Shown here: one piece after another, positions 45,911 through 55,504 of the stretch | Position numbering within the stretch: the first letter of the stretch is position 1 | Layout of the letters: each line of letters begins with the position of its first letter | Source of the DNA: an uncultured Rhodobacter sp. | Lineage (GTDB): Bacteria; Pseudomonadota; Alphaproteobacteria; Rhodobacterales; Rhodobacteraceae | NCBI GenBank assembly: GCA_945952585.1 | Contig: CAMFII010000001.1 | Span: 62,001 to 126,000 of the forward strand | Direction: 5' to 3' | Length of the DNA stretch: 64,000 bases | Made by a program: the position numbers and the translations under genes | Notes under the pieces: model-generated | Told to the model about the DNA's origin: nothing | Database searches by the model: none | Seen by the model: only the letters and a program-made list of their open reading frames with translations

Positions 45911-46843
45911 TTGGCCAGGGACCGGACATCGCCGGAAGAATTCACGCGACCGCTGCGACGGATCCTCGTCGGCGGCCTCGTGTTTCTGTTGCTTGCCCTG
46001 TTCCTGCTTTGGCGAATCGACAGCCCTAGGGTTGAACGGTTCCGCTCGGCCCTTGTCGACCGCGTCGTGCCCTCCTTCGCCTGGGCGATGCTGCCGGTCA
46101 CCAAGGCCGCGGAAATGGTCGAGAACTTCCAGTCCTACACCCGCATCTACGAGCAGAACCAGGAACTGCGGCGCGAGCTTCAGCAGATGAAGGCCTGGCG
46201 CGAGGCGGCACTGCAGCTTGAACAGAAGAACGCGCGGCTTCTGGACCTGAACCAAGTGCGGCTTGACCCGAAGCTGACCCATGTGACCGGGGTGGTCCTT
46301 GCCGATTCCGGGTCGCCGTTCCGGCAATCGGTGCTTCTGAACGTCGGCGCGCGCGACGGCATCCGCGACGGTTGGGCGACGATGGACGGGATCGGGCTGG
46401 TAGGGCGGATCTCGGGTGTCGGCCAGACTACGAGCCGGGTGATCCTGCTGACCGACAGCAACAGTCGCATCCCGGTGACGGTACAGCCCTCGGGGCAGAA
46501 AGCGCTGCTGTCGGGGGACAACACCTCGGCCCCGCCGCTTGAATTCCTTGAAAAGCAGGATCTTGTCCGCCCCGGTGACCGGGTAATCAGCTCTGGCGAC
46601 GGCGGGGTGTTTCCGGCGGGCTTGCTGGTGGGTCAGGTCGCGCTTGGCGTCGACGGGCGGCTACGCGTCCGTCTTGCCGCCGATTACGAGCGGCTCGAAT
46701 TCCTGCGGGTCCTGCGCAGCCACGAAAGCGAGGTCATCAGCGAAACTGGCGCCTTGATTCCGCCGCCGGTGCCGCCCGCTGCGGTCGAGGCGCTGCCGCA
46801 GCCCGAGGCGGCGGCGACTTCGACAGGAGGCGCCGGTGGCTGA
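45911..46843 (+). CDS. mreC: rod shape-determining protein MreC
   Basis: 310 residues with a TTG start, chosen because no in-frame ATG or GTG gives the expected cytoplasmic tail before the membrane helix; GGAG lies eleven bases upstream. One membrane helix (ILVGGLVFLLLALFLLWRID) is followed by a coiled coil (IYEQNQELRRELQQMKAWRE) and two beta-barrel domains typical of MreC (TGVVLADSGSPFRQSVLLN; GLVGRISGVGQTTSRVILL). A Pro/Ala/Glu tail ends the protein. It links MreB to the periplasmic elongation enzymes. It overlaps mreD by eight bases. Confidence 0.94.
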   Translation: MARDRTSPEEFTRPLRRILVGGLVFLLLALFLLWRIDSPRVERFRSALVDRVVPSFAWAMLPVTKAAEMVENFQSYTRIYEQNQELRRELQQMKAWREAALQLEQKNARLLDLNQVRLDPKLTHVTGVVLADSGSPFRQSVLLNVGARDGIRDGWATMDGIGLVGRISGVGQTTSRVILLTDSNSRIPVTVQPSGQKALLSGDNTSAPPLEFLEKQDLVRPGDRVISSGDGGVFPAGLLVGQVALGVDGRLRVRLAADYERLEFLRVLRSHESEVISETGALIPPPVPPAAVEALPQPEAAATSTGGAGG

Positions 46844-47375
46844 TACCGCACCTTCCGCCGTCTGGGGTTACCGCGGCCTCTATGTTCTGATCGCAGCCGG
46901 TCTTCTGTTCCTGCGACTTCTTCCGCTTGGCTCGGAGGCGGGAAGCTGGCCGGCGCCCGACCTTCTTTTCGCGATGACCCTCACCTGGGTGCTGCGACGG
47001 CCGGATTATGTGCCGGCGCTGCTGATCGCCGTCGTCTTCCTGCTGGAAGACATGCTGACCATGCGCCCACCGGGCCTTTGGGCGGCAATCGTCGTGGTCG
47101 CTTCCGAGTTCATGCGAGGACGCGCCGCCCTGTCGCGCGAGGTCAGCTTTGTGGTCGAATGGCTGATCGTCGGAATCGTGATGGTCGCATCCGTTCTGGC
47201 CTATCGCCTGATGTTGTCCCTGGTCATGCTGCCGCAGGTTAGCCTGGCGCAAAGCGTGATCCAGTTGGTGCTGACCATCCTGAGCTATCCTGTCGTTGTC
47301 GTCGTGTCGCGGCTGGCCCTTGGCGTGCGGAAGCCCGCGACGGGCGAGGTCGACGCCTATGGGAGGCGACTGTGA
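46836..47375 (+). CDS. mreD: rod shape-determining protein MreD
   Basis: 179 residues with a GTG start preceded by AGGAGG, overlapping the mreC end. About five membrane helices; family-like PDLLFAMTLTWVLRRPDYVP and LLEDMLTMRPPGLWAAIVVV, the latter matching the DLL..PLG-type region of MreD. It is the small integral-membrane member of the MreBCD elongation complex. Sequence conservation in this family is low, so the call rests on both features and its position between mreC and mrdA. It overlaps mrdA by four bases. Confidence 0.92.
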   Translation: MADTAPSAVWGYRGLYVLIAAGLLFLRLLPLGSEAGSWPAPDLLFAMTLTWVLRRPDYVPALLIAVVFLLEDMLTMRPPGLWAAIVVVASEFMRGRAALSREVSFVVEWLIVGIVMVASVLAYRLMLSLVMLPQVSLAQSVIQLVLTILSYPVVVVVSRLALGVRKPATGEVDAYGRRL

Positions 47376-49315
47376 GACGGACGCAGAAAGATACAGAGGC
47401 GAGCGCGAGGAAGGTCAGCCGCCGGGCGCTGATCCTTGGCGGTGCCCAGATGGCCTTTGTCGCCGTCCTTGGGGCACGCATGCGGTACATGCAGGTCGAG
47501 AAGGCGGGGGAATACCAGCTTCTGGCCGAAGAGAACCGCATCAACATCCGCCTGATCCCTCCGGCGCGCGGCCTGATCCTGGACCGCAATGGCAAGCTGA
47601 TCGCCGGCAACGAGCAGAATTACCGCGTCGTCATCACTCGCGAGGAAGCAGGGGATGTCGATCTTGTGCTGACGCGCCTGTCCGAGGTCATTCCCCTGAC
47701 CCCCGAGGACATCGACAAGACCAAGAAAGAGATCGACCGGCGCAGTTCCTTCGTTCCGATCGTGGTGGCCGACTGGCTGCGCTGGCAGGACCTGTCGGCG
47801 GTGGCGGTGAACACGCCAGCCCTGCCCGGCATCAACCCGGAGGTCGGGCTGAGCCGCCATTACCCGCGCTATGGCGACATGGCCCATGTCGTGGGCTATG
47901 TCGGCCCGGTCAGCGACGCCGACCTGGCCGCGCTGAATGACCCCGATCCGCTGCTGCAGATCCCGAAGTTCCAGATCGGCAAGATCGGCGTCGAGAAATG
48001 GATGGAGCAGCAGCTGCGCGGCAAGGCCGGCACCACCCAGATTGAGGTGAACTCGGTTGGTCGGGTCATGCGCGAGCTGGACCGTCAGGAAGGTGAGGCC
48101 GGGGCAGATGTCCGCCTGACCATCGACGCCGACGTGCAGAATTATGTCCAGGCGCGGCTCGAGGGCGAAAGCGCCGCGGTCGTGGTCATGGATGTCCAGT
48201 CCGGCGATCTGCTGGCGATGGTCTCGGCCCCGTCCTTCGACCCCAACCTGTTCGTGCGGGGCATCAGCCATGCCGATTACACGCTGCTGATGGAGAACGA
48301 CCACCGCCCGCTTGCCAACAAGAGCGTGCAGGGCGCCTATCCGCCGGGGTCGACCTTCAAGATCGTCACCGGTCTTGCCGCGCTGGAAGCCGGGGCGATC
48401 ACGCCCAATTCCTCGGTCTACTGTCCGGGCTACCTGGAATTCGGCGGGCGCAAGTTCCACTGCTGGAAACATGGCGGCCACGGTCAGGTCGATCTGACCA
48501 AGTCGCTGAAGGAAAGCTGCGACGTCTTCTATTACCAGGTCGCGCAAAAGGCCGGCATCGATGCGATCGCCGAGATGGGGCGCAAGCTGGGACTTGGCCA
48601 GCGGCATGACCTGCCGATGTCGGCCATCGCGGAAGGCGTGATGCCCGACAAGGACTGGAAGCAGACCCGGCACAAGGAAGAGTGGCGCATCGGCGACACG
48701 ATCAACGCCTCGATCGGGCAGGGCTATGTGCTGACGACGCCGCTGCAACTGGCGGTGATGACGGCCCGGGTCGCCTCGGGCAAGGCGGTTACACCGCGTC
48801 TGGTGATGGCTGTGGGCGATACCGAACAGCCAATCCCCGACGCGCCGCCGCTTGATATCTCGCCGCAGAACCTTGCCGCCGTGCGCAAGGGAATGTTTGC
48901 CGTCGTCAATGCGCCGGGCGGCACCGCCGGCGCCTCGCGCATCACCTACGAGACGATGCTGATGGCCGGAAAGACCGGGACCAGCCAGGTGCGCAACATC
49001 TCGGTCTCGGAACGGGCCTCCGGTGTCATCAAGAACGACCAGCTTCCGTGGAAACGGCGCGACCACGCGCTGTTCGTGGCCTTCGCGCCCGCCGACAACC
49101 CCAAGGTCGCAGTCTCGGTCATCGTCGAACATGGCGGCGGCGGCTCGATGGTGGCGGCCCCGATTGCCCGTGACGTGATCCTTCGGGTGCTGACCGGCGG
49201 CCTGCCGCCGCTGGATGCCTATCCTGCCGGACAGAAGAGCAAGATCGAGGAGCAGCAGAAGAACCTCAAGCTGCGTCCGGCGGACGAAGACACCGTCGTC
49301 AGCACGAGGGCCTGA
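47372..49315 (+). CDS. mrdA: penicillin-binding protein 2 (elongation transpeptidase)
   Basis: 647 residues, GTG start overlapping mreD (GTGA). A short cytoplasmic tail and one membrane helix precede the pedestal domain (PPARGLILDRNGKLIAGNEQ) and the transpeptidase domain. The catalytic motifs are STFK (Ser327 in YPPGSTFKIVTG), SCD in LKESCDVFYYQVA and KTGTS (Lys534 in AGKTGTSQVRN). It cross-links peptidoglycan in the side wall together with RodA. It sits six bases before rodA, so the pair is made in a fixed ratio. Confidence 0.97.
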   Translation: MRRTQKDTEASARKVSRRALILGGAQMAFVAVLGARMRYMQVEKAGEYQLLAEENRINIRLIPPARGLILDRNGKLIAGNEQNYRVVITREEAGDVDLVLTRLSEVIPLTPEDIDKTKKEIDRRSSFVPIVVADWLRWQDLSAVAVNTPALPGINPEVGLSRHYPRYGDMAHVVGYVGPVSDADLAALNDPDPLLQIPKFQIGKIGVEKWMEQQLRGKAGTTQIEVNSVGRVMRELDRQEGEAGADVRLTIDADVQNYVQARLEGESAAVVVMDVQSGDLLAMVSAPSFDPNLFVRGISHADYTLLMENDHRPLANKSVQGAYPPGSTFKIVTGLAALEAGAITPNSSVYCPGYLEFGGRKFHCWKHGGHGQVDLTKSLKESCDVFYYQVAQKAGIDAIAEMGRKLGLGQRHDLPMSAIAEGVMPDKDWKQTRHKEEWRIGDTINASIGQGYVLTTPLQLAVMTARVASGKAVTPRLVMAVGDTEQPIPDAPPLDISPQNLAAVRKGMFAVVNAPGGTAGASRITYETMLMAGKTGTSQVRNISVSERASGVIKNDQLPWKRRDHALFVAFAPADNPKVAVSVIVEHGGGGSMVAAPIARDVILRVLTGGLPPLDAYPAGQKSKIEEQQKNLKLRPADEDTVVSTRA

Positions 49316-49321
49316 TCCGCG

Positions 49322-50461
49322 ATGAGTTTTCTTGAGTACCAGGTCAAGACTGTCCCGACCGGCATCCGGAAGCTGTTCTACCTGAACTGGGGGCTGGTGC
49401 TGGTCCTGATCGCGGTCGCCTCGATGGGCTTCCTGATGCTCTACTCCATCGCCGGCGGCAGCATGGAGCCCTGGGCCGAACCGCAGATCAAGCGCTTCGC
49501 CGTCGGCCTGATCGTGATGCTGGTCATCGCCTTCATCCCGATCTGGTTCATCCGCAACATGGCCGGCGTCGCGTATGGCGTGTCCATGTTGCTACTGCTG
49601 GCCGTTGAGTTCTTTGGTCAGGTGGGCAAGGGCGCGCAGCGCTGGCTCGAGATCGGGCCGATCGTGATCCAGCCTTCGGAACTGATGAAGGTCGCGCTGG
49701 TGATGATGCTGGCGGCCTATTACGACTGGCTCGATCCGAAGAAGGTCTCGCGTCCGCTCTGGGTGCTGCTGCCGGTCCTGCTGATCGTGTCGCCAACGGT
49801 GCTCGTGCTCATGCAGCCGAACCTCGGTACTTCGCTCATGCTGTTGATGGGCGGGGCAGCGGTCATGTTCGCCGCCGGGGTCAGTTTCTGGTATTTCGCC
49901 GTCGTGATCGGTTTGGGCGTCGGCGCCGTGGCCGGGGTGTTCATGACGCGGGGCACGCCCTGGCAGTTCCTGCACGACTACCAGTACACCCGGATCGACA
50001 CGTTCCTGGACCCGACCTCGGACCCGCTTGGCGCCGGCTACAACATCATCCAGGCGCAGATCGCGCTTGGATCAGGCGGGTGGTCCGGCAAGGGGTTCAT
50101 GCAGGGCACCCAGTCGCGGCTGAACTTCCTGCCCGAGAAGCATACCGACTTCATCTTCACCACGCTGGCCGAGGAATTCGGCTTCGTCGGGGCCTTCTCG
50201 CTGCTGCTCCTTTACGGGCTCATCATCTTTTTCTGCTTCGCTGCCGCGCTTCAGAACAAGGACCGCTTCTCGCAGCTCCTGCTGATCGGGATCGGCTGCA
50301 CCTTCTTCTTCTACCTCGCCGTGAACCTGTCCATGGTGATGGGCATGGCGCCGGTGGTTGGGGTGCCTCTTCCCTTCCTGTCCTATGGTGGCTCGGCGAC
50401 GCTTGTGCTGATGCTGGCCTTCGGCGCGGTGCAAAGCGCCATCGTCCATCGCCCGAGGTGA
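49322..50461 (+). CDS. rodA: SEDS peptidoglycan glycosyltransferase RodA
   Basis: 379 residues with about ten membrane helices. SEDS motifs: KGAQRWLEIGPIVIQPSELM near the middle (the conserved W and QPSE), LIVSPTVLVLMQPNLGTSLM with the catalytic-loop Asp replaced in this stretch by the usual QPD-like QPN, FLPEKHTDFIFTTLAEEFGF and GVPLPFLSYGGSATLV at the end. It polymerises lipid II into glycan strands in partnership with PBP2. It is the last elongasome gene; the next gene follows after five bases and is metabolic. Confidence 0.96.
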   Translation: MSFLEYQVKTVPTGIRKLFYLNWGLVLVLIAVASMGFLMLYSIAGGSMEPWAEPQIKRFAVGLIVMLVIAFIPIWFIRNMAGVAYGVSMLLLLAVEFFGQVGKGAQRWLEIGPIVIQPSELMKVALVMMLAAYYDWLDPKKVSRPLWVLLPVLLIVSPTVLVLMQPNLGTSLMLLMGGAAVMFAAGVSFWYFAVVIGLGVGAVAGVFMTRGTPWQFLHDYQYTRIDTFLDPTSDPLGAGYNIIQAQIALGSGGWSGKGFMQGTQSRLNFLPEKHTDFIFTTLAEEFGFVGAFSLLLLYGLIIFFCFAAALQNKDRFSQLLLIGIGCTFFFYLAVNLSMVMGMAPVVGVPLPFLSYGGSATLVLMLAFGAVQSAIVHRPR

Positions 50462-50466
50462 CCCAG

Positions 50467-51405
50467 ATGCCGATCCGTATCCTGTTTGCCGCCGACCCGG
50501 CGGACTGGCCCGACTATCAGCCCGCGCTGACCAAGGCGCTGAAAGAGGCCGGGATCGACGCGATCCTTTCCGATACCGCGCCCGATCCGGCATCGGTCGA
50601 CTACATCGTCTTCTCGCCCGGCGGCGCGATCCGTGACTTCGGCCCCTATGTGAATGCCAAGGCGGTGTTGAACCTTTGGGCCGGGGTCGAGCGGATCGTG
50701 GGCAACCAGACGCTCACGCAACCGCTGTGCCGGATGGTTGATCCCTCCATGACCGAGACCATGGTGGAGTATGTGGTGGGTCATGTCCTGCGCCACCATC
50801 TGGGGATGGACGAGCATATCCTGCAGCAGGACGGTGTCTGGCGCAAAGGTGCGATCCCGCCGCTTGCGCGCGAGCGGCCGGTTGCAATCCTTGGCATGGG
50901 CGAGCTTGGTCAGGCCGTGGCCCGTGCGCTGCTTGCGCTGAACTTCCCCGTCCGAGGCTGGAGCCGTACCCCGCGCGAAGTGCCGGGCGTCGCCACCGAT
51001 CACGGGGCCGAGGGACTGGCTCGCGTCCTCTCCGGCGCACAGGTTGTCGTGCTTCTGATGCCCAACACGCCAGACACGGCGAATACATTGAATGCCGAGA
51101 GGCTGGCCCTTCTTGCCCCCGGCGCGTTCGTCATAAACCCGGGGCGCGGCCCGCTGATCGACGACGAGGCACTGCTCGCCGCACTCGACAGCAGCCGGCT
51201 TGCCCATGCCACGCTTGACGTCTTCCGGGTCGAACCACTGCCGCCAGACCATCCGTTCTGGCATCACCCGAAGGTCACCGTTACCCCCCATATCGCCGCC
51301 CAGACCCGCCCGGACACCGCCAGCCAGGTGGTGGTGGAGAACATCCGCCGTGCCGAGGCCGAAGAGCCGCTTCTGCACGTCGTCGACCGCAAGCGCGGCT
51401 ACTGA
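50467..51405 (+). CDS. glyoxylate/hydroxypyruvate reductase A-like D-2-hydroxyacid dehydrogenase
   Basis: 312 residues, the size of GhrA. It carries the NAD(P) motif GMGELGQAVARAL, the catalytic Arg in NPGRGPLIDDEAL, the Glu region in VFRVEPLPPDHPFW and the catalytic His in TVTPHIAAQTRP. WAGVERIVGN and MTETMVEYVVGHVLRHH are typical of the GhrA subgroup. It would reduce glyoxylate and hydroxypyruvate in the cytoplasm. The ATG is five bases after the rodA stop, so it probably rides on the elongasome transcript; no functional link to wall synthesis is evident. Confidence 0.9.
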   Translation: MPIRILFAADPADWPDYQPALTKALKEAGIDAILSDTAPDPASVDYIVFSPGGAIRDFGPYVNAKAVLNLWAGVERIVGNQTLTQPLCRMVDPSMTETMVEYVVGHVLRHHLGMDEHILQQDGVWRKGAIPPLARERPVAILGMGELGQAVARALLALNFPVRGWSRTPREVPGVATDHGAEGLARVLSGAQVVVLLMPNTPDTANTLNAERLALLAPGAFVINPGRGPLIDDEALLAALDSSRLAHATLDVFRVEPLPPDHPFWHHPKVTVTPHIAAQTRPDTASQVVVENIRRAEAEEPLLHVVDRKRGY

Positions 51406-51489
51406 GCGCAGAATCGGCCCGCCGGCGTCGGTATCGGAACAGCCCGCGACCGGCAGGACAGAAAGACTGCCCGGAAACGGGAGGGTCCG

Positions 51490-52371
51490 ATGCAGTACGG
51501 AACGGGAGCGGCTCTGGTCGTTCTGGCCTCGGTGATGTGGTCCTTCACCGGTCTCGCCATCCGCAACATTCACGAAGCCGGGACCTGGGCCGTGCTGTTC
51601 TGGCGCTCTGTCGGTCTCGTGCCCGTGCTGATGGCCTTCGTCATCTGGCGGTCGGGCGGCCAGCCCCTGGACAGCTTCCGCAAGGTCGGCTGGCCTGGGG
51701 TGTTCGGCGGAATCGGCCTGGCGTTCGCCTTTGCGGGCGCAATCTTTGCGCTGCAGAATACGACGGTGGCCAATGCGGTCTTCCTGTTCGCCGCCTCGCC
51801 CATGCTGGCCGCCGTCCTGGGATGGATCCTGCTTGGAGAACGGGTGCGCGCTGCGACCTGGGCGAGTATCGCGGTGGCAGGGATCGGCATGTTCGTGATG
51901 GTCCGGGAGGGACTCGCCACAGGTGCCGTGATCGGCAATGTCGCCGCGATCCTGTCGGCGCTCGGCTTTGCTGCCTTCACCGTTGCCCTGCGCTGGAGCC
52001 AAGCCGACGACACGACGCCATCGATCGTGATCGCCGGACTGTTCTCGATGCTGATTGCGATCGTCATGCTGCCCGTGCAGGGGGAAACGCTGGACGTGCC
52101 CCTGCCCGACATCCTTATCGCCGTGGCGCTCGGGGCCTGTCTGCTGGGGACCGGATTGATCCTTTACACGATCGGGGCGCGCGTCGTTCCTGCGGCCGAA
52201 CTGACGCTCCTGTCGATGGTCGAGGTCATGCTGGCCCCTGTCTGGGTCTGGCTGTTCGTTGGCGAAACGGCAACCGCCAACACCCTGGCGGGCGGTGCGA
52301 TCCTTTTGCTCGCCATTGCCGGGAACGCCCTGTCCGGTGCCCGGCGACCAGCAACCCCGCCCATCACCTGA
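51490..52371 (+). CDS. EamA/DMT-superfamily transporter
   Basis: 293 residues with ten membrane helices in two EamA halves. The first half starts LVVLASVMWSFTGLAIRNI; the second half has SALGFAAFTVALRWSQADD and SMVEVMLAPVWVWLFVGET, each with the family's Glu near the end of helix pairs. The ribosome-binding site GGGAGGG precedes the ATG. DMT permeases move amino acids, amines or nucleotide-like metabolites; direction and substrate are unknown. It lies 296 nt upstream of the GS-like gene and may supply the amine for it, but that is inference from position. Confidence 0.88.
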   Translation: MQYGTGAALVVLASVMWSFTGLAIRNIHEAGTWAVLFWRSVGLVPVLMAFVIWRSGGQPLDSFRKVGWPGVFGGIGLAFAFAGAIFALQNTTVANAVFLFAASPMLAAVLGWILLGERVRAATWASIAVAGIGMFVMVREGLATGAVIGNVAAILSALGFAAFTVALRWSQADDTTPSIVIAGLFSMLIAIVMLPVQGETLDVPLPDILIAVALGACLLGTGLILYTIGARVVPAAELTLLSMVEVMLAPVWVWLFVGETATANTLAGGAILLLAIAGNALSGARRPATPPIT

Positions 52372-52469
52372 CACGCCATGACGCAGGAGCAGGGGGGTTC
52401 CATCTGCCCGCGCCAAGCATTAACGTCACCGCGTTCAAGGCGCATAGAACGCCTGACGGGGAGATAGAG

Positions 52470-52595
52470 ATGCAATTTCCAGACAGGTCCAAGGGGCCAA
52501 GGATGGAAGGGCAGACGGTGCATCGCACACCGTTCGAGACAAGGAAGCCCGAGTTCGACGGAGCCATGAGCGGCCCGAACTCCCGGCGCGGCTGA
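52470..52595 (+). CDS. putative 41-residue small protein
   Basis: A short frame from an ATG with GGGGAGATA just upstream, encoding a hydrophilic, basic peptide (begins MQFPDRSKGPRMEGQTVH, ends GPNSRRG). It has no signal peptide or cysteine and no family I recognise. It is the only assignable thing in the 296-nt gap between the EamA gene and the GS-like gene; it might be a small regulatory protein or simply an open stretch. Confidence 0.3.
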   Translation: MQFPDRSKGPRMEGQTVHRTPFETRKPEFDGAMSGPNSRRG

Positions 52596-52667
52596 TCCGC
52601 CGCTCCGGTCAAAGCCATTCCTTGCCCGCCTTCGATGCGGGCCCTTCCATACAAGAAAGATCACAAC

Positions 52668-54035
52668 ATGCCGGGTAATCTGACCCTCGACCAACTCAAG
52701 GACCTCGTCTCGAAAGGCGAGATCGACACCGTACTGGTGGCCGGAATCGACATGCAGGGCCGCCTTATGGGCAAGCGGTTCCACGCCCAGTTCTTCGTCG
52801 ACGGCGGCTACAAGGAAACCCACAGCTGCAACTACCTCCTGGCCGTCGACATGGAGATGAACACGGTCCAGGGCTACAAGTCCTCGAACTGGTCGACCGG
52901 CTACGGCGACTACATCATGAAACCGGACCTCGCCACGCTGCGGGTGATCCCTTGGCTGCAGGGCACCGCGCTGGTGCTGGCCGACCTTCTCGACCACCAT
53001 ACCCACGAGGAAGTCGAACATTCGCCGCGCGCGATCCTCAAGAAGCAGGTCGCCCGCGCCCGGAAGATGGGGTTCGAGCCGATGATGGCGTCGGAGCTTG
53101 AGTTCTACATCTTCGAGAACAGCTACGAGGCGCTGCGCGACAGCAACTTCACCGGCCTGAAGCCGGTCAGCGCCTATAACGAGGACTACCACATCTTCCA
53201 GACCACCAAGGAAGAGGACGTGATGCGCGCCGTCCGCAACGGGCTTTACGCTGCGGGCATCCCGGTCGAGAACTCCAAGGGCGAGGCCGAGGCCGGGCAG
53301 GAAGAGGTCAACTACAAGTATTCCGACGCGCTCGACACCGCCGACAACCACTCGATCATCAAGAACGCCATCAAGGAAATCGCCTGGTCCAAGGGCAAGT
53401 CGGTGACCTTCATGGCGAAGTACGACCATCGCCGCGCCGGGTCCTCGGCCCATGTCCACCAGTCGCTGTGGACGCTCGATGGCAAGCCCGCCTTCGCCGA
53501 CGATGCGGACAAGCACGGCATGTCGCAGACCATGAAGCACTATCTCGCCGGCCAGCTTGCCCATGCGCGCGAGATCACGCTGTTCCTCGCGCCTTACGTC
53601 AACAGCTACAAGCGTTTCTGCATCGGCATGTTCGCGCCCACCAAGGCCGTCTGGTCGTCCGACAACCGCACCGCGGGCTTCCGCGTCTGCGGCGAGCATA
53701 CCAAGGCGGTGCGGGTGGAATGCCGCATTCCCGGGTCCGACATAAACCCCTATCTGACGATGGCGGCCCTTCTGGCCGCGGGGCTCGACGGGATCGAGAA
53801 GAAGATGGAACTGGAACCGGAAATGAGCGGCGACATGTACCGGGCCGAGGGCGTTCGGGAAATCCCGAAGACCCTGCGCGAGGCCGCGGAACTGGCGCAC
53901 GGCTCCTACATGCTGCGGGCGGCCTTCGGCAATGACGTGGTGGATCACTACCACCACAACGCCCAGTGGGAGATTTCCGAGACCGACCGCGTCGTGACCG
54001 ATTTCGAGGTCCAGCGGCTGCTTGAACGCGCCTGA
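52668..54035 (+). CDS. glutamine-synthetase-like gamma-glutamylamide synthetase
   Basis: 455 residues. The ATG chosen here gives PGNLTLDQLKDLVSKGEIDT with AAGAAAG upstream. The N-terminal beta-grasp has VAGIDMQGRLMGKRF and the catalytic domain has MASELEFYIFE, SKGEAEAGQEEVNYKYSDAL and MAKYDHRRAGSSAHVHQSL, matching the GS signature in form. It belongs to the GS-like enzymes that ligate glutamate to amines (GlnA4, IpuC, PuuA, GlnT relatives) rather than ammonia-assimilating GlnA; it lacks the NRSA-type adenylylation loop of GlnA that I can recognise. It is followed by aldehyde and alcohol dehydrogenases, consistent with a hydroxyl-bearing amine substrate. Confidence 0.85.
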   Translation: MPGNLTLDQLKDLVSKGEIDTVLVAGIDMQGRLMGKRFHAQFFVDGGYKETHSCNYLLAVDMEMNTVQGYKSSNWSTGYGDYIMKPDLATLRVIPWLQGTALVLADLLDHHTHEEVEHSPRAILKKQVARARKMGFEPMMASELEFYIFENSYEALRDSNFTGLKPVSAYNEDYHIFQTTKEEDVMRAVRNGLYAAGIPVENSKGEAEAGQEEVNYKYSDALDTADNHSIIKNAIKEIAWSKGKSVTFMAKYDHRRAGSSAHVHQSLWTLDGKPAFADDADKHGMSQTMKHYLAGQLAHAREITLFLAPYVNSYKRFCIGMFAPTKAVWSSDNRTAGFRVCGEHTKAVRVECRIPGSDINPYLTMAALLAAGLDGIEKKMELEPEMSGDMYRAEGVREIPKTLREAAELAHGSYMLRAAFGNDVVDHYHHNAQWEISETDRVVTDFEVQRLLERA

Positions 54036-54115
54036 GGCGTCGGGTGCGGGCCAGCCCCGCACCCAACAACCGATTTCCGGCGTATCCCCTGGAGGCGCCT
54101 TCTGATGAGGACATC

Positions 54116-55504
54116 ATGACCAAGACCATTCAACTGATCTCGCCCGTCGACGGGCAGGTCTACCTCGAGCGTCCGGCGCTGTCGCTGGACGCGGCGCAGG
54201 CCGTCGCCGCCCGCGCCAAGGCGGCGCAAAAGGGCTGGGCCGCGAAGCCGCTCGCCGACCGCATCGCGCTGGTGAATGCCGCCGTGGCCAAGCTCAACAC
54301 GATGAAAGAGGTCGTCGTCGAGGAGCTGGCCTGGCAGATGGGCCGCCCGACCCGCTATGGCGGCGAATTCGGTGGCGTGAACGACCGCACCAAGTACATG
54401 TCCGAGATCGCGGCTTCGGCCCTTGCGCCGATGGTGGCCGAGGCGTCGGACCGCTTCGAGCGCCGGATCGAGCGCGAGCCGGTCGGCGTCGTGTTCATCA
54501 TCGCGCCCTGGAACTATCCCTACCTGACCACGATCAACACGCTGGTCCCGGCCCTGATCGCCGGCAACACGGTGGTGCTGAAACACGCGACCCAGACGCT
54601 CAAGGTCGGCGAGCGGATGGCCGAAGCTTTCCACGCCGCGGGCATCCCCGAGGACGTGTTCCAGAACGTCGTCCTTGACCATGACACGACCGAGGCGCTG
54701 ATCCGCGCGCGGTCCTTCGGCTTCATCAACTTCACCGGCTCGGTCGGTGGCGGCGCGGCGATCGAACGCGCGGCGGCGGGCACCTTCACGCCCCTCGGGC
54801 TGGAACTGGGCGGCAAGGATCCGGGGATCGTCCTGCCGGATGCCGATCTGGAAGCGGCGGTCGACACGCTGATGGACGGCGCGATGTACAATGCCGGCCA
54901 GTGCTGCTGCGGCATCGAGCGCATCTATGTCCACGAAAGCCTCTACAAGGATTTCGTCGAGAAATCCGTGGCCTGGGTCGGACAGCTGAAACTCGGCAAC
55001 CCGTTCGACGCCTCGACCACCCTCGGCCCGATGGCCAACAAGCGCTTCGCCAAGACCGTGCGCGAACAGACCGCCGAGGCGTTGGCTGCTGGCGCTAAAG
55101 GTCTCATCGACCCGAAGAAGCACCCGGCCGACGATGGCGGCGCCTATCTCGCCCCGCAGGTCCTCGTGAACGTCGATCACTCGATGCGGGTGATGAAGGA
55201 GGAAAGCTTCGGCCCCGTGGTCGGCATCATGCCGTTCAAGACGGAAGCGGAGGCGATCGCGCTGGCCAATGACTCACCCTATGGCCTGACCGCCTCGATC
55301 TGGACCAAGGACGCAGACCATGCCGCGGCAATGGGCGCGCAGATCGAGACCGGCACGGTGTTCATGAACCGCTGCGACTATCTCGACCCGGCGCTGACCT
55401 GGACCGGCGTCAAGGATACCGGCCGCGGCACGAGCCTGTCTGCGCTTGGCTACATGTCGGTGACCCGTCCGAAATCCTACCATCTGAAGAAGGTGACGAA
55501 ATGA
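54116..55504 (+). CDS. NAD(P)-dependent aldehyde dehydrogenase
   Basis: 462 residues from the ATG with GAGG upstream. ALDH motifs: WNYPYLTTINTLVPALIAGN (cofactor loop), NFTGSVGGGAAIERAAAG (nucleotide binding), LELGGKDPGIVLPDADLE (general-base Glu) and YNAGQCCCGIERIYVHE with the catalytic Cys. SVTRPKSYHLKKVTK ends the protein. It would oxidise an aldehyde to the carboxylate. In the context of the GS-like ligase and Fe-ADH it probably acts on a gamma-glutamylated amino-aldehyde. Its stop overlaps the Fe-ADH start (ATGA), so coupled translation is likely. It is 80 nt after the GS-like stop. Confidence 0.92.
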   Translation: MTKTIQLISPVDGQVYLERPALSLDAAQAVAARAKAAQKGWAAKPLADRIALVNAAVAKLNTMKEVVVEELAWQMGRPTRYGGEFGGVNDRTKYMSEIAASALAPMVAEASDRFERRIEREPVGVVFIIAPWNYPYLTTINTLVPALIAGNTVVLKHATQTLKVGERMAEAFHAAGIPEDVFQNVVLDHDTTEALIRARSFGFINFTGSVGGGAAIERAAAGTFTPLGLELGGKDPGIVLPDADLEAAVDTLMDGAMYNAGQCCCGIERIYVHESLYKDFVEKSVAWVGQLKLGNPFDASTTLGPMANKRFAKTVREQTAEALAAGAKGLIDPKKHPADDGGAYLAPQVLVNVDHSMRVMKEESFGPVVGIMPFKTEAEAIALANDSPYGLTASIWTKDADHAAAMGAQIETGTVFMNRCDYLDPALTWTGVKDTGRGTSLSALGYMSVTRPKSYHLKKVTK

